The notes: a model not told the origin generated them from the letters alone. DNA of 64,000 nucleotides from Shewanella amazonensis SB2B (GCF_000015245.1 NC_008700.1:347001-411000), one strand, 5' to 3'; shown: positions 51,114-63,501, counted from the first letter of the stretch. Numbers and translations are program-made.

Positions 51114-51995
51114 TCAACCCCGACGCCTGAGCATGTCCAGTGTGAACACCGCCAGTGCCGTCCAGATAAAACCGAAGGTGATGCTCTTTTCCACGCCAAA
51201 AGGCTCGCCATAGAGGCTGACCGCCAGGATAAACATAATGCTGGGGCCTATATATTGGAAAAAGCCCAGCATGGATAAAGGAATACGCACCGCCGCCCCC
51301 GCAAAGCACAGCAGCGGTGCTGTGGTCACAATCCCGGCAGCGACCAGTAGCAGATTGAGCTGCCAGTCATTGCTCAGCATGCTGTGCTCTGCACTGCCAA
51401 GCGTCAGCACCAAATAACCCAGGGCAACGGGCATCAAGATGGCGGTTTCTACCAAAAGTCCGGTTTTGGCATCCACCTTGACCTTTTTTCGCAGCAGGCC
51501 ATAAATGCCAAATGAGCCTGCCAGCGCCAGCGATACCACGGGAATGGAACCGAAAGATATCACCTGCACCGTCACGCCAACGGTGGCAAGGAACACCGCA
51601 AACCACTGTAAGGGTCTGAGTCGTTCGCCCAGAAACACCATCCCTAACAGTACATTGAGCAGTGGATTGATGTAATAACCCAGGCTGGCATCCAACATAT
51701 GGTCGTTATTCACCGCCCAGATGAAGAGCAGCCAATTACCGGCAATCAAAACCGATGTAACCAGCAACACCAATAGCTGTTTGGGGGCCTTCAGCAGTTG
51801 GCGCAGCTTGCCAAAGCCGCCGATGAACACCATCAGCAACGCGGTAAACACAAACGACCAGATAACCCGGTGGAGCAGGATGTCGGTGGCAGAAATTTGC
51901 TCCAATAGTTTGAAATATAAAGGTGCGAAGCCCCACATGGTGTACGCGCCAATGGCGAGTAATATGCCCTTGCGGTATTCGTGGTCGGTGTTCAT
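51114..51995 (-). CDS. rarD: EamA-family transporter RarD
   Basis: 293 aa, 10 hydrophobic helices in two EamA repeats. YRKGILLAIGAYTMWGFAPLYFKLL, HRVIWSF, NWLLFIWAVNNDHMLDASLGYYINPLLNVLLG, and FLGERLRPLQW are typical of the chloramphenicol-sensitive protein RarD subfamily. The substrate is unknown. Upstream of and divergent from recQ by about 240 bp, a gap in which I see no other gene. Confidence 0.93.
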   Translation of the reverse strand: MNTDHEYRKGILLAIGAYTMWGFAPLYFKLLEQISATDILLHRVIWSFVFTALLMVFIGGFGKLRQLLKAPKQLLVLLVTSVLIAGNWLLFIWAVNNDHMLDASLGYYINPLLNVLLGMVFLGERLRPLQWFAVFLATVGVTVQVISFGSIPVVSLALAGSFGIYGLLRKKVKVDAKTGLLVETAILMPVALGYLVLTLGSAEHSMLSNDWQLNLLLVAAGIVTTAPLLCFAGAAVRIPLSMLGFFQYIGPSIMFILAVSLYGEPFGVEKSITFGFIWTALAVFTLDMLRRRG

Positions 51996-52234
51996 TCAGG
52001 CGTTCTCTGGCTGGTTGGCAACTGCCGGGCTGCGAATTGTACGTGGCTGGCATTGTTGTCTCAAGCGATACAAATAATCCCATAGGGTATCGTCTGGCAA
52101 GCTTTAACCACGGTTTGGCAAGCTTTCGTGGCATGACATTTGGGGGCTCCCCGCCGAGCGTTCGGACGATTGCGACAAGACACAGGCCGCTCCCTTGGTT
52201 AGAATGACCGCCTTGTTTATCTTACGGCAGTTTC

Positions 52235-54058
52235 ATGGAACAACCAGCATCAGAACACACCCAGGATCCTCTGAGCCATTGCCTGCAACAGGTATTTGGT
52301 TATCGGGATTTCAGGCCCGGCCAGCGGGAGGTGATGACGCGGGTGTGTCAGGGTGAAGATTGCCTGGTGATCATGCCCACCGGCGGCGGCAAGAGCCTTT
52401 GTTATCAGGTGCCCGCATTGGTGTTACCCGGTGTAACACTGGTGGTATCGCCGCTGATTTCCCTGATGAAAGATCAGGTCGATAGCCTCATTCAGTCCGG
52501 TGTTGCTGCTGCGTATCTCAATTCCTCCCAGCCCCGCGAGCAGGCTATAGAGGTGCTGCGCCAGCTCAGGTTCGGTGAACTTAAGCTGCTGTATGTGTCG
52601 CCAGAACGTTTATTGCAGGGGGATTTTTTAAGCCGGCTTGATGAACTGCATATCAGCCTGTTTGCAGTGGATGAAGCCCACTGTATCAGTGAGTGGGGGC
52701 ACGATTTCAGGCCCGAATATGCTGCGCTGGGCCAGCTTAAGCAGCGCTTCCCCCATGTGCCTGTGATGGCACTTACTGCCACTGCAGATGAAGCAACCCG
52801 CAGCAGTATCTGCGAACGTCTTGGCATACAGCCATTTCAGCATCTTGCCAGTTTCGACAGACCCAATATTCGCTACACAGTGGCCGAAAAGCTTAATGCA
52901 GCCAACCAATTGCGACAATTTATCCAGTCGCAAAAGGGCGCCAACGGCATTGTGTACTGCAGCAGCCGTCGCCGGGTGGATGAGGTTGCCGAGCGGCTCA
53001 GACAGCAGGGATTCTATGCTGAGGGTTATCATGCGGGCATGACTCAGGATGAACGGGCGAGCGTACAGGACAGGTTTCTGAAAGATCAAATCGATGTGGT
53101 GGTGGCCACAGTCGCCTTTGGTATGGGGATTAACAAGTCCAACGTGCGCTTTGTGGTGCATTACGATATTCCCAAGAGCATTGAGTCCTATTACCAGGAA
53201 ACCGGCAGAGCCGGTCGGGATGGTCTGGATGCCGAGGCTTTGCTGCTATTTGACCCCGCCGATATAGGCCGGGTGCGGCATCTGATTGAACAGCAGGAGC
53301 CCGGGCCTCAGCAGCAGGTGGAGTTTCATAAGCTGTATTCCATGGCGGCCTTTGCCGAGGCGCAAACCTGCCGCCGTCAGGTATTGCTGCACTACTTTGG
53401 TGAAGCGGCAAACGAACCCTGCGGCAACTGTGACATCTGCATCGACCCACCCAAACGTTACAACGGTACCGAAGATGCACAAAAGGTGCTTTCGTGTATT
53501 TACAGGCTAAATCAACGTTTTGGGGTCAATCATCTCATTGAAGTCTTGCGGGGTTCCAAAGCCGCTTCCGTGGTAGACCGGGGGCACGACAAGCTGTCAA
53601 CATGGGGCATTGGCAAAGAGAAGAGCACAGAGTATTGGCTGAGTGTCACCCGTCAGCTTATTCACCTGGGACTCGCCAGCCAGGATATTACCCGTGGCTC
53701 GTCGGTACGCCTGAACAGCGCAGCCAGACCCGTTTTGAAAGGGGAGGTGGCGCTGATGCTTGCCGAGCCTCGCCTTAGCCTCAGTGATGTGCCGCGTAAG
53801 CGCACATCGAGTCGAACGCCGCAAAATTACGATCGTAAGTTGTTTGCCAGGCTCAAAAATTTGAGGCGCACTATAGCCGAAGAGCAGGATGTGCCGCCCT
53901 ATCTGGTGTTCAATGATGCCACACTCGCTGAAATGGCATGGATGCTGCCCAAATCAGAGGCTGAGCTGTTAGCCGTTAACGGTGTGGGTGAACGTAAGCT
54001 GGCTCGGTTTGGTGGTGAGTTTCTCGACGAGATAGCCGCTTACATCAGTGGGGATTAG
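52235..54058 (+). CDS. recQ: ATP-dependent DNA helicase RecQ
   Basis: 607 aa, as in E. coli. Helicase motifs: FRPGQREVM (motif 0), [15 protein letters not shown] (Walker A), [19 protein letters not shown] (DEAH), [39 protein letters not shown] and [10 protein letters not shown]. The RQC zinc site follows ([23 protein letters not shown]), then a winged helix and a C-terminal HRDC domain ([35 protein letters not shown]). It unwinds DNA 3' to 5' in recombination and repair. Its last 14 bp overlap the convergent next gene. Confidence 0.98.
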   Translation: MEQPASEHTQDPLSHCLQQVFGYRDFRPGQREVMTRVCQGEDCLVIMPTGGGKSLCYQVPALVLPGVTLVVSPLISLMKDQVDSLIQSGVAAAYLNSSQPREQAIEVLRQLRFGELKLLYVSPERLLQGDFLSRLDELHISLFAVDEAHCISEWGHDFRPEYAALGQLKQRFPHVPVMALTATADEATRSSICERLGIQPFQHLASFDRPNIRYTVAEKLNAANQLRQFIQSQKGANGIVYCSSRRRVDEVAERLRQQGFYAEGYHAGMTQDERASVQDRFLKDQIDVVVATVAFGMGINKSNVRFVVHYDIPKSIESYYQETGRAGRDGLDAEALLLFDPADIGRVRHLIEQQEPGPQQQVEFHKLYSMAAFAEAQTCRRQVLLHYFGEAANEPCGNCDICIDPPKRYNGTEDAQKVLSCIYRLNQRFGVNHLIEVLRGSKAASVVDRGHDKLSTWGIGKEKSTEYWLSVTRQLIHLGLASQDITRGSSVRLNSAARPVLKGEVALMLAEPRLSLSDVPRKRTSSRTPQNYDRKLFARLKNLRRTIAEEQDVPPYLVFNDATLAEMAWMLPKSEAELLAVNGVGERKLARFGGEFLDEIAAYISGD

Positions 54059-55787
54059 TCATCAGTGTGCTGCGGGTCATGCCTCGGGTGGTGGCACGTT
54101 TGAGCAGGGTTTCTGAGGTATCAAATTGGTGCATACTGGCTTGGCCAAGAAGAATTTTTCTGTCTTGCCATGGTACCAGCGCGGGGCTGAGCTGCTGAAC
54201 AACCAAATCGGCACCCTGATTACTGGTATAGGGCAAGAGGATTAATATCTCATTGTCATTGAGCAGGTAGAGGCTGTCTGTTTCCCTGAGTCTGAGTTTC
54301 AGGGCCGCCGTCAGGTTTTTTATCTCCTGAGTGTCCAGGTTTTTTACCCCCAATAACAGAACCGACAATGGATGACCACCGCGTTTGGCGTGCAGCATTG
54401 CCTGCTCCAGCCATTGAACAGGGGATTGGGGCACATTGTCCTCTGCAGGACGGCTGCTGAACTGTCTCGTCATTTGCCATACCACCAACGCCAGCAGCAG
54501 GGAAATCATCACCAGCATCAGGTTGTAAACCCAGCTTAAATTACTTTGTCCGGGAAATGATGACAAAGGATTGAGTTCGAAGTCGGCATTCAGGCTGCGC
54601 TGACCCAGGCGGGTATTAAGTTGCTGAGTGCGGGTTTGATTTATGAGGCGGTGGGCTTGGACTGTTGCCTGAAGGCTTTTATCGAGTGTTTGAAATGCCT
54701 TTTCGAATTGCCCCTGAGACTCATGGAACCTGGCAAGTTGCAGCTGGTATTTGGCCTGCTCAGAATAAAGCTGCAGTTGCTGCGCTGTGGCAATAGCCTG
54801 AGACATCAACTTTAACGCTGCCGGGTGATTATTCTTGGCAAACTCCACCTGCGCGAGCAACCCTTGAACCCTCATGGCATATAGCTGATTTTGTTGCTGA
54901 ATAAAGGTATTTAACGCGATATTAAGCAGGTCTTCAGCTATGTCGGGACGACCTCGAGTCAGTTCGATGGACGCTATGCGACTGTAGCCGAGCGCCAGCT
55001 CCAGTGGAGTGCTCAGTTCTGGCAGTAATTTTCTTGCCTGGGCCAGGTAATCTGCACTATCCCCGTCCTTGTCCGAGGCGATGGCAATCTCGGCAGCGTT
55101 TAGCAGCAATTCCAGGCGAACTTTACCTTTACTGTCTAAGTGCTCCAGCCCGAGGTTGTTGTAATGGCGGGCCTGAGTCAGGTCGCCTGTGGCATACATC
55201 AGTTGCCCCATGGCACCGTACGTCAGCGCTTTTGGTGGCCATATCCAGTTTTGTTGCTGGTTTTGTATGCCTTCATAAGCGTCCAGTGCTACGCGCAGGT
55301 CTTCAATTGCGGAGGTGTAGTTCTCTGCTTCCGTATCCAGCTGTCCCCTTAACCTCAGCGCCAGTATCAATGCTTGGGGTTGTTGGTAGCGCTTGGCAAG
55401 GGTGACGGCCGTGTCCAATTGTGGCAGTGCTACCTGCACGTTGTTGTAACGGCTATAAGCATTGGCCAGACAAGCAATAAAATAAGGTCTGGCATATTCA
55501 ACGCCAAGCCGCTTGGCGGTAGCCTCGCCCATTTGGGCCAGATTGATGGCGGCCTCGTTATCTCCTTGCTCCAGCAGCAGTTCACACTTAAGCAGCTTGA
55601 GTCGCAGGTTGTTTAGGTCCGTCGTTGGGGAATGTCTGAATTCATCTTCCAGAAGAGCAATTTGAGACTTGGCTTCCGCCGGATACTGAAAGACCAGTGT
55701 ACTGATTTCATCCATTGGCTCCCGGGCGAGCACGAGCAGTGGCAAAAGCCACAGCAGCAGGCCGCAAATCCGGTGATGAAATCCCAT
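54045..55787 (-). CDS. Periplasmic TPR-like protein with one membrane helix and degenerate GGDEF-like C-terminus
   Basis: 580 aa. A signal peptide ([15 protein letters not shown]) leads into about 380 residues of helical repeats ([69 protein letters not shown]) of TPR type. A transmembrane helix follows ([21 protein letters not shown], about residue 425), then a short cytoplasmic domain with [46 protein letters not shown]. This last part has the spacing of a GGDEF domain but lacks the GG(D/E)EF signature, so no cyclic-di-GMP synthesis is expected. Possible sensor; ligand unknown. Confidence 0.78.
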   Translation of the reverse strand: MGFHHRICGLLLWLLPLLVLAREPMDEISTLVFQYPAEAKSQIALLEDEFRHSPTTDLNNLRLKLLKCELLLEQGDNEAAINLAQMGEATAKRLGVEYARPYFIACLANAYSRYNNVQVALPQLDTAVTLAKRYQQPQALILALRLRGQLDTEAENYTSAIEDLRVALDAYEGIQNQQQNWIWPPKALTYGAMGQLMYATGDLTQARHYNNLGLEHLDSKGKVRLELLLNAAEIAIASDKDGDSADYLAQARKLLPELSTPLELALGYSRIASIELTRGRPDIAEDLLNIALNTFIQQQNQLYAMRVQGLLAQVEFAKNNHPAALKLMSQAIATAQQLQLYSEQAKYQLQLARFHESQGQFEKAFQTLDKSLQATVQAHRLINQTRTQQLNTRLGQRSLNADFELNPLSSFPGQSNLSWVYNLMLVMISLLLALVVWQMTRQFSSRPAEDNVPQSPVQWLEQAMLHAKRGGHPLSVLLLGVKNLDTQEIKNLTAALKLRLRETDSLYLLNDNEILILLPYTSNQGADLVVQQLSPALVPWQDRKILLGQASMHQFDTSETLLKRATTRGMTRSTLMTNPH

Positions 55788-56079
55788 AGTTCTCCAATAG
55801 CCAGCGACTTTTATAGGGCCGACAGTATAGCAATTTCGCTGTCATGTTTGCATAAAGCTGACGAGACCCGCCTACGGCAGGTATTGACTGTTATATCCTA
55901 CATCTATGATGTTGTGGATAATTTTTTAGACACAGCTGAGGTCAAAAAGCCTATAAAACCGAAAGTAAGCCGGACTGAATTGACGGATGATGAAAAATTT
56001 GGGGGTTGACACTGTTAAGTGGGCAAGTTACATATTAGGCACTCGCTTGGTTTTTGCTCAGCATAAATATCTTATTTTT

Positions 56080-56148
56080 ATGAATAGAATTGTTTCACTA
56101 ATCAACCTCCTTCTCCTTACTCTCGCAATCCCTGCGCGGAGGAATTAG
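56080..56148 (+). CDS. leuL: leu operon leader peptide
   Basis: 22 aa, starting MNRIVSLINLLLLTLAIPAR, with six leucine codons including a run of four. It is followed 40 bp later by a strong intrinsic terminator and then leuA: the classic leucine attenuator. Ribosome stalling at the Leu codons when charged tRNA-Leu is scarce would prevent terminator formation. The 290 bp between the upstream divergent gene and this leader hold only its promoter region as far as I can see. Confidence 0.85.
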   Translation: MNRIVSLINLLLLTLAIPARRN

Positions 56149-56183
56149 TGTCGCACGCTCGCTAGCCAAGCAAAGCCTTCACA

Positions 56184-56215
56184 AAACCCCGCGCCAACCA
56201 CGCGGGGTTTTTTGT
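56184..56215 (+). terminator. leu attenuator terminator
   Basis: CCCCGCG and CGCGGGG arms with a 7-nt loop, followed by TTTTTTG, between leuL and leuA. Confidence 0.9.
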
Positions 56216-56270
56216 TTTCAAACACATGAGTTGTACAACGAGAACCGAATCGGTTCCATGGAGAATGGGA

Positions 56271-57839
56271 ATGTCAGACAGAGTCATCATTTTTGATACT
56301 ACCCTGAGAGACGGTGAGCAGGCGCTGGCTGCGAGTCTTTCGGTAAAAGAAAAATTGCAGGTGGCTCTGGCCCTTGAACGTTTGGGCGTGGATGTGATGG
56401 AAGTGGGCTTTCCCGTATCCTCTCCCGGTGATTTTGAATCAGTGCAAACCATTGCCCGCCATATTAAAAACAGTCGAGTGTGTGCTTTGTCGCGGGCGCT
56501 GGAAAAAGACATAGACGCTGCCGCCCAGGCATTGTCTGTGGCTGAGCAGTTCCGAATTCACACCTTTATTTCCACCTCCAATATCCACGTAGAGAGCAAG
56601 CTCAAGCGCTCATTTGATCAAGTGCTGGACATGGCCGTTGGTGCGGTGAAATACGCCCGCCGCTTTACCGATGACGTGGAATTCTCCTGTGAAGATGCGG
56701 GCCGCACGCCAATTGATAACCTGTGCCGCATGGTCGAAGCGGCCATTAGTGCCGGTGCCCGCACCATCAATATTCCTGACACCGTTGGCTATACAGTACC
56801 CAGCGAATTTGGCGGCATCATCCAGACCCTGTTCAATCGTGTGCCCAATATCGATCAGGCGGTGATCTCAGTGCACTGCCACGACGACCTGGGGCTGTCG
56901 GTCGCCAACTCTATCGCCGCAGTGCAGGCCGGTGCTCGCCAGATTGAATGTACCGTGAACGGTATCGGCGAGCGCGCCGGTAACTGCTCGTTGGAAGAAA
57001 TCGCTATGATCTTGGCCACCCGCAAAGACATGCTGGGTCTGTATACCAATATCAATGCCCGTGAAATTCATCGCACCTCATCACTGGTCAGCCAGCTGTG
57101 CAACATGCCCATTCAGCCCAACAAGGCGATTGTCGGCTCCAATGCCTTTACCCACTCATCAGGTATTCACCAGGACGGCATGTTAAAGGCGCAAAACACC
57201 TATGAAATCATGACGCCAGAGAGTATTGGTCTGAACCGTAACAACCTGAATATGACCTCGCGTTCCGGTCGTCACGTGATTAAACACCGCATGGAAGAAA
57301 TGGGTTACGGCGCCGGTGATTACGATATGGATACCCTGTACGCCGCCTTCCTGAAGTTGGCCGACAAAAAGGGCCAGGTATTCGACTACGATCTGGAAGC
57401 GTTGGCCTTTATGGAGGCGCAGGCCGAGGATGACGATCATTATGTGATGGAGCAATTGGTAGTGCAGTCAGACTCTACCGAAGGCAAGGCTACCGCTACT
57501 GTGCGCATGCGCGTCGGGGACGAGGTCATCACCGAGGCCGCTACCGGTAATGGTCCGGTCGATGCCGCCTATAACGCCATCGCCCGCGCAACCCATCGCA
57601 CCATTAATATCAGCAGCTACAAGCTTGGTGCCAAAGGCGAGGGGCAAAATGCCCTGGGTCAGGTAGACATTACTGCCCGCTACGATGACCGTAACTTCCA
57701 CGGCGTGGGATTGGCCACCGATGTAGTTGAGGCCTCGGCTCAGGCGCTGGTCCACGTCATGAACCTGACCTGGCGCGCCGACAAGGTCGCCTATTGCAAG
57801 CAGCAGATGCAGCAAACCCGTGAGCTTGGCGGCGTTTAA
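56271..57839 (+). CDS. leuA: 2-isopropylmalate synthase
   Basis: 522 aa from the ATG at 56271 ([17 protein letters not shown]), the E. coli length; the upstream frame runs through the leader and is not coding. [39 protein letters not shown] (metal-binding His) and [12 protein letters not shown] are diagnostic. The C-terminal domain holds the leucine-sensing regulatory region. First committed step of leucine synthesis. Leads the leuABCD operon, controlled by the attenuator upstream. Confidence 0.98.
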   Translation: MSDRVIIFDTTLRDGEQALAASLSVKEKLQVALALERLGVDVMEVGFPVSSPGDFESVQTIARHIKNSRVCALSRALEKDIDAAAQALSVAEQFRIHTFISTSNIHVESKLKRSFDQVLDMAVGAVKYARRFTDDVEFSCEDAGRTPIDNLCRMVEAAISAGARTINIPDTVGYTVPSEFGGIIQTLFNRVPNIDQAVISVHCHDDLGLSVANSIAAVQAGARQIECTVNGIGERAGNCSLEEIAMILATRKDMLGLYTNINAREIHRTSSLVSQLCNMPIQPNKAIVGSNAFTHSSGIHQDGMLKAQNTYEIMTPESIGLNRNNLNMTSRSGRHVIKHRMEEMGYGAGDYDMDTLYAAFLKLADKKGQVFDYDLEALAFMEAQAEDDDHYVMEQLVVQSDSTEGKATATVRMRVGDEVITEAATGNGPVDAAYNAIARATHRTINISSYKLGAKGEGQNALGQVDITARYDDRNFHGVGLATDVVEASAQALVHVMNLTWRADKVAYCKQQMQQTRELGGV

Positions 57840-57886
57840 TGCCGTGCTTTTATAGCTTCATCCATTTATCAATGAATTCAATTTAA

Positions 57887-59007
<1,121 letters not shown>

Positions 59008-59008
<1 letters not shown>

Positions 59009-60420
59009 TGGCAAAGACTCTGTATGAGAAAGTGTGGGACGCCCACCTGGTGGTTGAGCCAGCCGGTGAAGCGCCCATCATCTATGTAGACCGGCATCTG
59101 GTGCACGAGGTGACCTCACCTCAGGCATTCAGTGGCCTGAAGATGGCCGGTCGCCCACTGCGGGCAGTGGAAAAAACCTTTGCCACCATGGATCACAATA
59201 CCTCTACCAAGAGCGCCAGCTTAACAGCATTAAGCCCCATGGCCCGCACTCAGGTAGAGACCCTGGCCGACAACTGCCGCGACTTTAATGTGCGTTTGTA
59301 CGACATTCACCATCCCAATCAAGGCATTGTGCACGTGATGGGCCCCGAGCTTGGCATTACCCTGCCGGGCACTGTGATTGTGTGCGGCGACTCCCACACC
59401 GCCACCCACGGCGCATTCGGTGCGCTGGCCTTCGGTATCGGCACCTCGGAAGTGGAGCACGTACTGGCTACCCAGACCCTGCGTCAGCTCAAGGCCAAGA
59501 CCATGAAAATCGAGGTGCGCGGCAAGGTGGCCGATGGCATCACCGCCAAGGACATAGTGCTGGCCATTATTGGTAAAATCGGCATGGATGGCGGCACAGG
59601 TTATGTGGTGGAGTTCTGCGGCGAGGCCATTCGTGACCTCTCCATGGAGGGGCGTATGACCCTGTGTAATATGGCTATCGAAATGGGTGCCAAGGCCGGT
59701 ATGGTGGCCCCCGATGAAACCACTTTCGCTTACCTCGAAGGTCGTGAGTTCGCGCCCAAGGGTGATGCCTGGCAGCAGGCGCTGGCCGACTGGCGCGAGC
59801 TGCACACGGATGCCGATGCGGTATTTGATGCCGAAGTGGTACTGGAAGCGGCCGCGATTGCGCCGCAGCTGACCTGGGGCACTAACCCGGGGCAGGTGGT
59901 GGCCATCGATGGCGTGGTGCCAAACCCCGCCGATGAAACCAATCCCGTGGTGCGCACCAGCATGGAGAAGGCACTGGCCTATGTGGATTTGACCCCGGGC
60001 ACCCCCATGACCGATATCGCCATCAACAAGGTGTTTATCGGCTCCTGCACCAACTCCCGTATCGAAGACTTGCGCGCTGCGGCGGCGCAGGCCAAGGGAC
60101 GCAAGGTTGCCAGTGGCGTAACCGCCATTGTGGTGCCGGGCTCAGGTCAGGTAAAACTGCAGGCCGAGGCCGAGGGCCTGGACAAAATCTTCCTTGAGGC
60201 GGGTTTTGAGTGGCGCCTGCCGGGCTGCTCCATGTGTTTGGCGATGAACGATGACAGGCTGGAAGCGGGCGATCGCTGCGCCTCCACCAGTAACCGTAAC
60301 TTTGAAGGACGCCAGGGGCGGGGCAGCCGCACCCATCTGGTGAGCCCTGCCATGGCCGCTGCGGCCGCGGTTGCCGGTCACTTTGTCGATATTCGCGTTC
60401 ACCGTCCTCTGGAGGATTAA
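59008..60420 (+). CDS. leuC: 3-isopropylmalate dehydratase large subunit
   Basis: 470 aa. The aconitase-type iron-sulfur ligands are visible in [35 protein letters not shown] and GCSMCLAMN. It pairs with LeuD to isomerise 2- to 3-isopropylmalate. One-base overlap with leuB and 2-bp gap to leuD. Confidence 0.98.
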
Positions 60421-60422
60421 TC

Positions 60423-61028
60423 ATGCAGGCATTTACTACTCACACGGGGCTGGCGGTGGCCATAGATTCGGCCAACATAGACACGGATCAGATTATCCCC
60501 AAGCAGTTTTTGTCCAAGGTAACCAAGGACGGCTTCGGTATTCATCTGTTCCACGATTGGCGTTATCTGGACGATGCCGGTGACATCCCCAATCCCGAGT
60601 TCAACCTCAACAAGCCAAGGTATAAGGGAGCCACTATTCTGCTGGCCCAAGAAAACTTTGGTTGCGGCTCCAGTCGCGAGCACGCCCCCTGGGCGCTGGC
60701 GGACTTTGGCCTGCGCGCCATTATCGCGCCCACCTTCGCTGACATCTTCTACGGCAACGCCATCAATAACGGCCTGTTGCCGGTACGCTTGCCTGAAGCC
60801 GCGGTGCGTCAGTTGATGGACGAAGTGGAAGCCAATGAAGGTGCCGAGGTGACTGTAGATCTGGAAAACCTCAAGGTGGTGTCGCCCTCGGGCGCCGAGT
60901 TTAGCTTTACCCTGGCTGAGTCTGCCCGTCAGAATCTGCTTAAGGGCCTGGATGCCATCGGCCTGACCCTGGCCCACGAAGCGGCCATCAGCGAATACGA
61001 GTCACGCATACCGGCCTGGCGACGCTGA
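60423..61028 (+). CDS. leuD: 3-isopropylmalate dehydratase small subunit
   Basis: 201 aa. The swivel domain motif [24 protein letters not shown] and the N-terminal [14 protein letters not shown] are diagnostic. Forms the isomerase with LeuC. Last gene of the leu operon. Confidence 0.98.
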   Translation: MQAFTTHTGLAVAIDSANIDTDQIIPKQFLSKVTKDGFGIHLFHDWRYLDDAGDIPNPEFNLNKPRYKGATILLAQENFGCGSSREHAPWALADFGLRAIIAPTFADIFYGNAINNGLLPVRLPEAAVRQLMDEVEANEGAEVTVDLENLKVVSPSGAEFSFTLAESARQNLLKGLDAIGLTLAHEAAISEYESRIPAWRR

Positions 61029-61079
61029 TTTACCGCTGACATATTTCAGCGTACACCTGTAACAGCCACTTAGATATAC

Positions 61080-61122
61080 GGCCATTTGCGACCTTAGTAG
61101 GTTACAAATGGCCGTTTTTTAT
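61080..61122 (+). terminator. Terminator of the leu operon
   Basis: CGGCCATTTG and CAAATGGCCG form a 10-bp perfect stem followed by TTTTTT. Confidence 0.9.
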
Positions 61123-61538
61123 TGTGGCGATTAAATGTTATCTGCATGAATTAAAAGAATTTAAATCTGTACTTAACCTGGCTTGGGTTTGCTGAGTTTA
61201 AAGTGGTAGTGATTTATGCTGAAATCTTGAGTTGTTTTTGGCTTACGTTTGTTTCTTAATGTTTGTTAAATAAATCATTATAAAACAATTGCATGTGCTG
61301 ATTGTTGTCGCTGTTTTCAATCCGGTTTTGCGAACACCGTCTCTATTTTATGATGCTTTTTTCTGTTTAAAGCTGTGATCTTGGTCATTTTCTCACTCCT
61401 GCTGATGATTTTGTTTAGTTGATTATGCTGTTTTGCGGGTTTTGGTTGCAAAGATATTCTGTATGAATACACTGCCATGCACTTGTTTCGAGTGAATGCT
61501 CTATTCGTCGAACGCAAAATCAATAACATCAGCAGAGA
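61123..61538. promoter_or_regulatory. AT-rich intergenic region before fadL
   Basis: About 415 bp, distinctly AT-rich, probably carrying the fadL promoter and regulatory sites. The only coding candidate is a 23-codon minus-strand ORF at 61317-61388. I could not place a confident FadR or CRP site. Confidence 0.5.
61317..61388 (-). CDS. Possible 23-aa basic small protein
   Basis: Starts MTKITALNRKKHHKIETVFA on the minus strand, with AGGAG 8 bp before the ATG, a strong ribosome site. Rich in Lys and His, no membrane helix. No homologue recognised. It could be a chance ORF, but the ribosome site is unusually good for noncoding DNA. Confidence 0.3.
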   Translation of the reverse strand: MTKITALNRKKHHKIETVFAKPD

Positions 61539-61544
61539 ATGATA

Positions 61545-62897
61545 ATGAAAAAGAGTGTACTGACTTTTGCCGTATCAGCGGCTCTTATGGGGATTACGAC
61601 TCAGGTTAACGCTGCTGGCTTCCAGCTGGCTGAATACTCTGCCACTGGTCTTGGCCGTGCTTTTGCCGGTGAAGCGGCCATGGCCGACAACGCCGCGGCT
61701 CAAGCGCGTAACCCAGCCATGCTGGCATACCTGAGCGGTCGTCAGGTATCCGGCGGCGGTATCTACGTCGCTACCGAAGTGGACGTGACCGGCGATGTGC
61801 ACATTGCGTCTCCAGTGCTTGGTCCGCAGGGTGTGACGCTGAATGCCGACGCCTATGACGTTGCCGACAGTGCACTTATCCCAAACTTCTATTACTCAAG
61901 CCAAATCAATGACAACTGGACCTGGGGTCTGGCTGTTAACTCCAACTACGGCCTGGCCACCGAGCTGCCTGCCACTCACGCGGCCTCCTTGTTTGGCCAT
62001 CACACCGAAATCACCACAGTTGAGTTCAACCCCAACATCGCATATCGCCTGAACGATGCGGTGACTTTGGGTGCCGGTGTGCGCATTGTTTACGGTGACG
62101 GTAGCATTGGTGCAGCTACACCTTACTGGGTGGGCGCCATCAAGGCCAATCCAAACCTGCCAGCACAAATTGCCGCCCGTCTGCCTGAGCCTGGCACTGT
62201 GCTCAAAACCATGGAAGGCGATGATGTAAGCTACGGCTGGCAAGTGGGCGGTAGCTGGCAGCCTTCTGAAAACCACAGATTCGGCTTGGCTTATCACAGC
62301 GGTGTAGAGCTGGAGCTGTCCGGGAGCGCTGCTGGTCTTGTCTACACTGGTGGCCAGAACCTGGATATTGAAGGTTATCTGCCACTGGAGCTGCCAGCTT
62401 TTGCCGAGTTGTCTTCTTTCCATCAGCTGAGTGATGATGTGGCGCTGCACGCCAGCGTTAACTGGACCCAGTGGAGTGTGTTCGACCGTCTGGTGGCTTA
62501 CTTCCCCGGTGAAACCAAGCCAGTGGGTGGCATCGAGTCCGATCTGGTGAAAGAAGAGAACTTCAAGGACAGCTGGCGCGTTGCCGTAGGTTCTACCTGG
62601 AACGTAAACAAAGACTGGACCGTACGCAGCGGCTTTGCGGTTGACCGCACTGCAGTGGATGATGAGTTCCGTACCACCACCATCCCCGACTCTGACCGCC
62701 TGTGGTTCAGTCTGGGTGCCGGTTACCGCGCCAGCGAAAACCTGACCGTGGATATGGCCATCACCTATATTCGTGCCCACGGTTTCGCGCCTATCGATGA
62801 GCATCAGGATCTGGCCGGTCTGGCTCAGGTCAGCTTTAACGGTGAAGCCGGTGGCAGCGTGTGGCTGGCCGGTGTGCAGTTAAGCTATAAGATGTAA
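61545..62897 (+). CDS. fadL: FadL-family outer-membrane long-chain fatty acid transporter
   Basis: 450 aa from the ATG at 61545 (MKKSVLTFAVSAALMGITT); the ATG two codons earlier is an alternative. Signal peptide ends VNAAG; the mature N-terminus (AAGFQLAEYSATGLGRAFAGEAAMADNAAAQARNPA) is the FadL hatch. The NPA motif, beta-barrel alternation and a terminal AGVQLSYKM strand confirm the family. Imports long-chain fatty acids or other hydrophobic compounds across the outer membrane. Own terminator downstream. Confidence 0.95.
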   Translation: MKKSVLTFAVSAALMGITTQVNAAGFQLAEYSATGLGRAFAGEAAMADNAAAQARNPAMLAYLSGRQVSGGGIYVATEVDVTGDVHIASPVLGPQGVTLNADAYDVADSALIPNFYYSSQINDNWTWGLAVNSNYGLATELPATHAASLFGHHTEITTVEFNPNIAYRLNDAVTLGAGVRIVYGDGSIGAATPYWVGAIKANPNLPAQIAARLPEPGTVLKTMEGDDVSYGWQVGGSWQPSENHRFGLAYHSGVELELSGSAAGLVYTGGQNLDIEGYLPLELPAFAELSSFHQLSDDVALHASVNWTQWSVFDRLVAYFPGETKPVGGIESDLVKEENFKDSWRVAVGSTWNVNKDWTVRSGFAVDRTAVDDEFRTTTIPDSDRLWFSLGAGYRASENLTVDMAITYIRAHGFAPIDEHQDLAGLAQVSFNGEAGGSVWLAGVQLSYKM

Positions 62898-62908
62898 TTG
62901 CATGTTTG

Positions 62909-62938
62909 AAAAAAGCCCCGCCCATGCGGGGCTTTTGC
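62909..62938 (+). terminator. Terminator of fadL
   Basis: AAAAGCCCCGC and GCGGGGCTTTT arms around a CCAT loop. Confidence 0.92.
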
Positions 62939-63024
62939 TTGCGCCAATATCTTGTATAGTGTTGCTTTTGTGACAGTGTGTTTACGCTGCCTACAGGCCA
63001 ATTCCGCAAAACAAGAGGTGTTCG

Positions 63025-63489
63025 ATGAAACCCGCTTTCCTGCTCGCTGCTCTGCTTTCCACTCCTGCCGCTGCACAGGCCTCCCCCGAAGCCGTGGTGC
63101 GTGAGTTTTTGGCAGCGTTCAATCAACAGAATGTGGCCCAGATGCTGGCCCAAACAAACCAAGCCGTGTATTGGAACCATATCAAAGGCCAAAAGGTGGA
63201 TACCAAGGCCGAGAGCCAGACCGAGTTTGGTGCGGCACTGCAGGACTATTTTGAGTCTCTGCCCGGTGCGCATGCTGAAATACTGTCGCTGACCGTGTCC
63301 GGCAGCTACGTCAGTATTCTCGAGCAGGTCAGTTGGAACCTCGACGGTGAAATCAACAGTCAATGCTCTATTGGTGTGTATGAGCTGTTGGGCGAGAAAA
63401 TTTCGTCTATCTGGTATTACCCTGCCCATGGCTGTGAACCCAGAGACACCGTGATGGAAGAGGCGCCAGAAGTACCGACACAAGAATAA
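63025..63489 (+). CDS. Exported NTF2/SnoaL-like protein
   Basis: 154 aa. A signal peptide (MKPAFLLAALLSTPAAAQA) is followed by an NTF2-like cone fold: PEAVVREFLAAFNQQNVAQMLAQTNQAVYWNHIKG at the front and QSSWNLDG-type strands (VSWNLDGEINSQCSIGVYELLGEKISSIWYYP) at the end. The ligand is unknown. It sits 12 bp upstream of glpK in the same direction and may be co-transcribed. Confidence 0.8.
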   Translation: MKPAFLLAALLSTPAAAQASPEAVVREFLAAFNQQNVAQMLAQTNQAVYWNHIKGQKVDTKAESQTEFGAALQDYFESLPGAHAEILSLTVSGSYVSILEQVSWNLDGEINSQCSIGVYELLGEKISSIWYYPAHGCEPRDTVMEEAPEVPTQE

Positions 63490-63501
63490 AAGGACTGCCC
63501 C

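Noticed and set aside
55632..56009. 125-codon plus-strand frame before the leu leader
   Set aside because: It mostly mirrors the TPR gene start and the leu promoter region; no start signal or family match.
61317..61529. Longer 70-codon version of the minus-strand frame before fadL
   Set aside because: The first two thirds lack a ribosome site; only the internal ATG at 61388 has one, so only the short form is listed.
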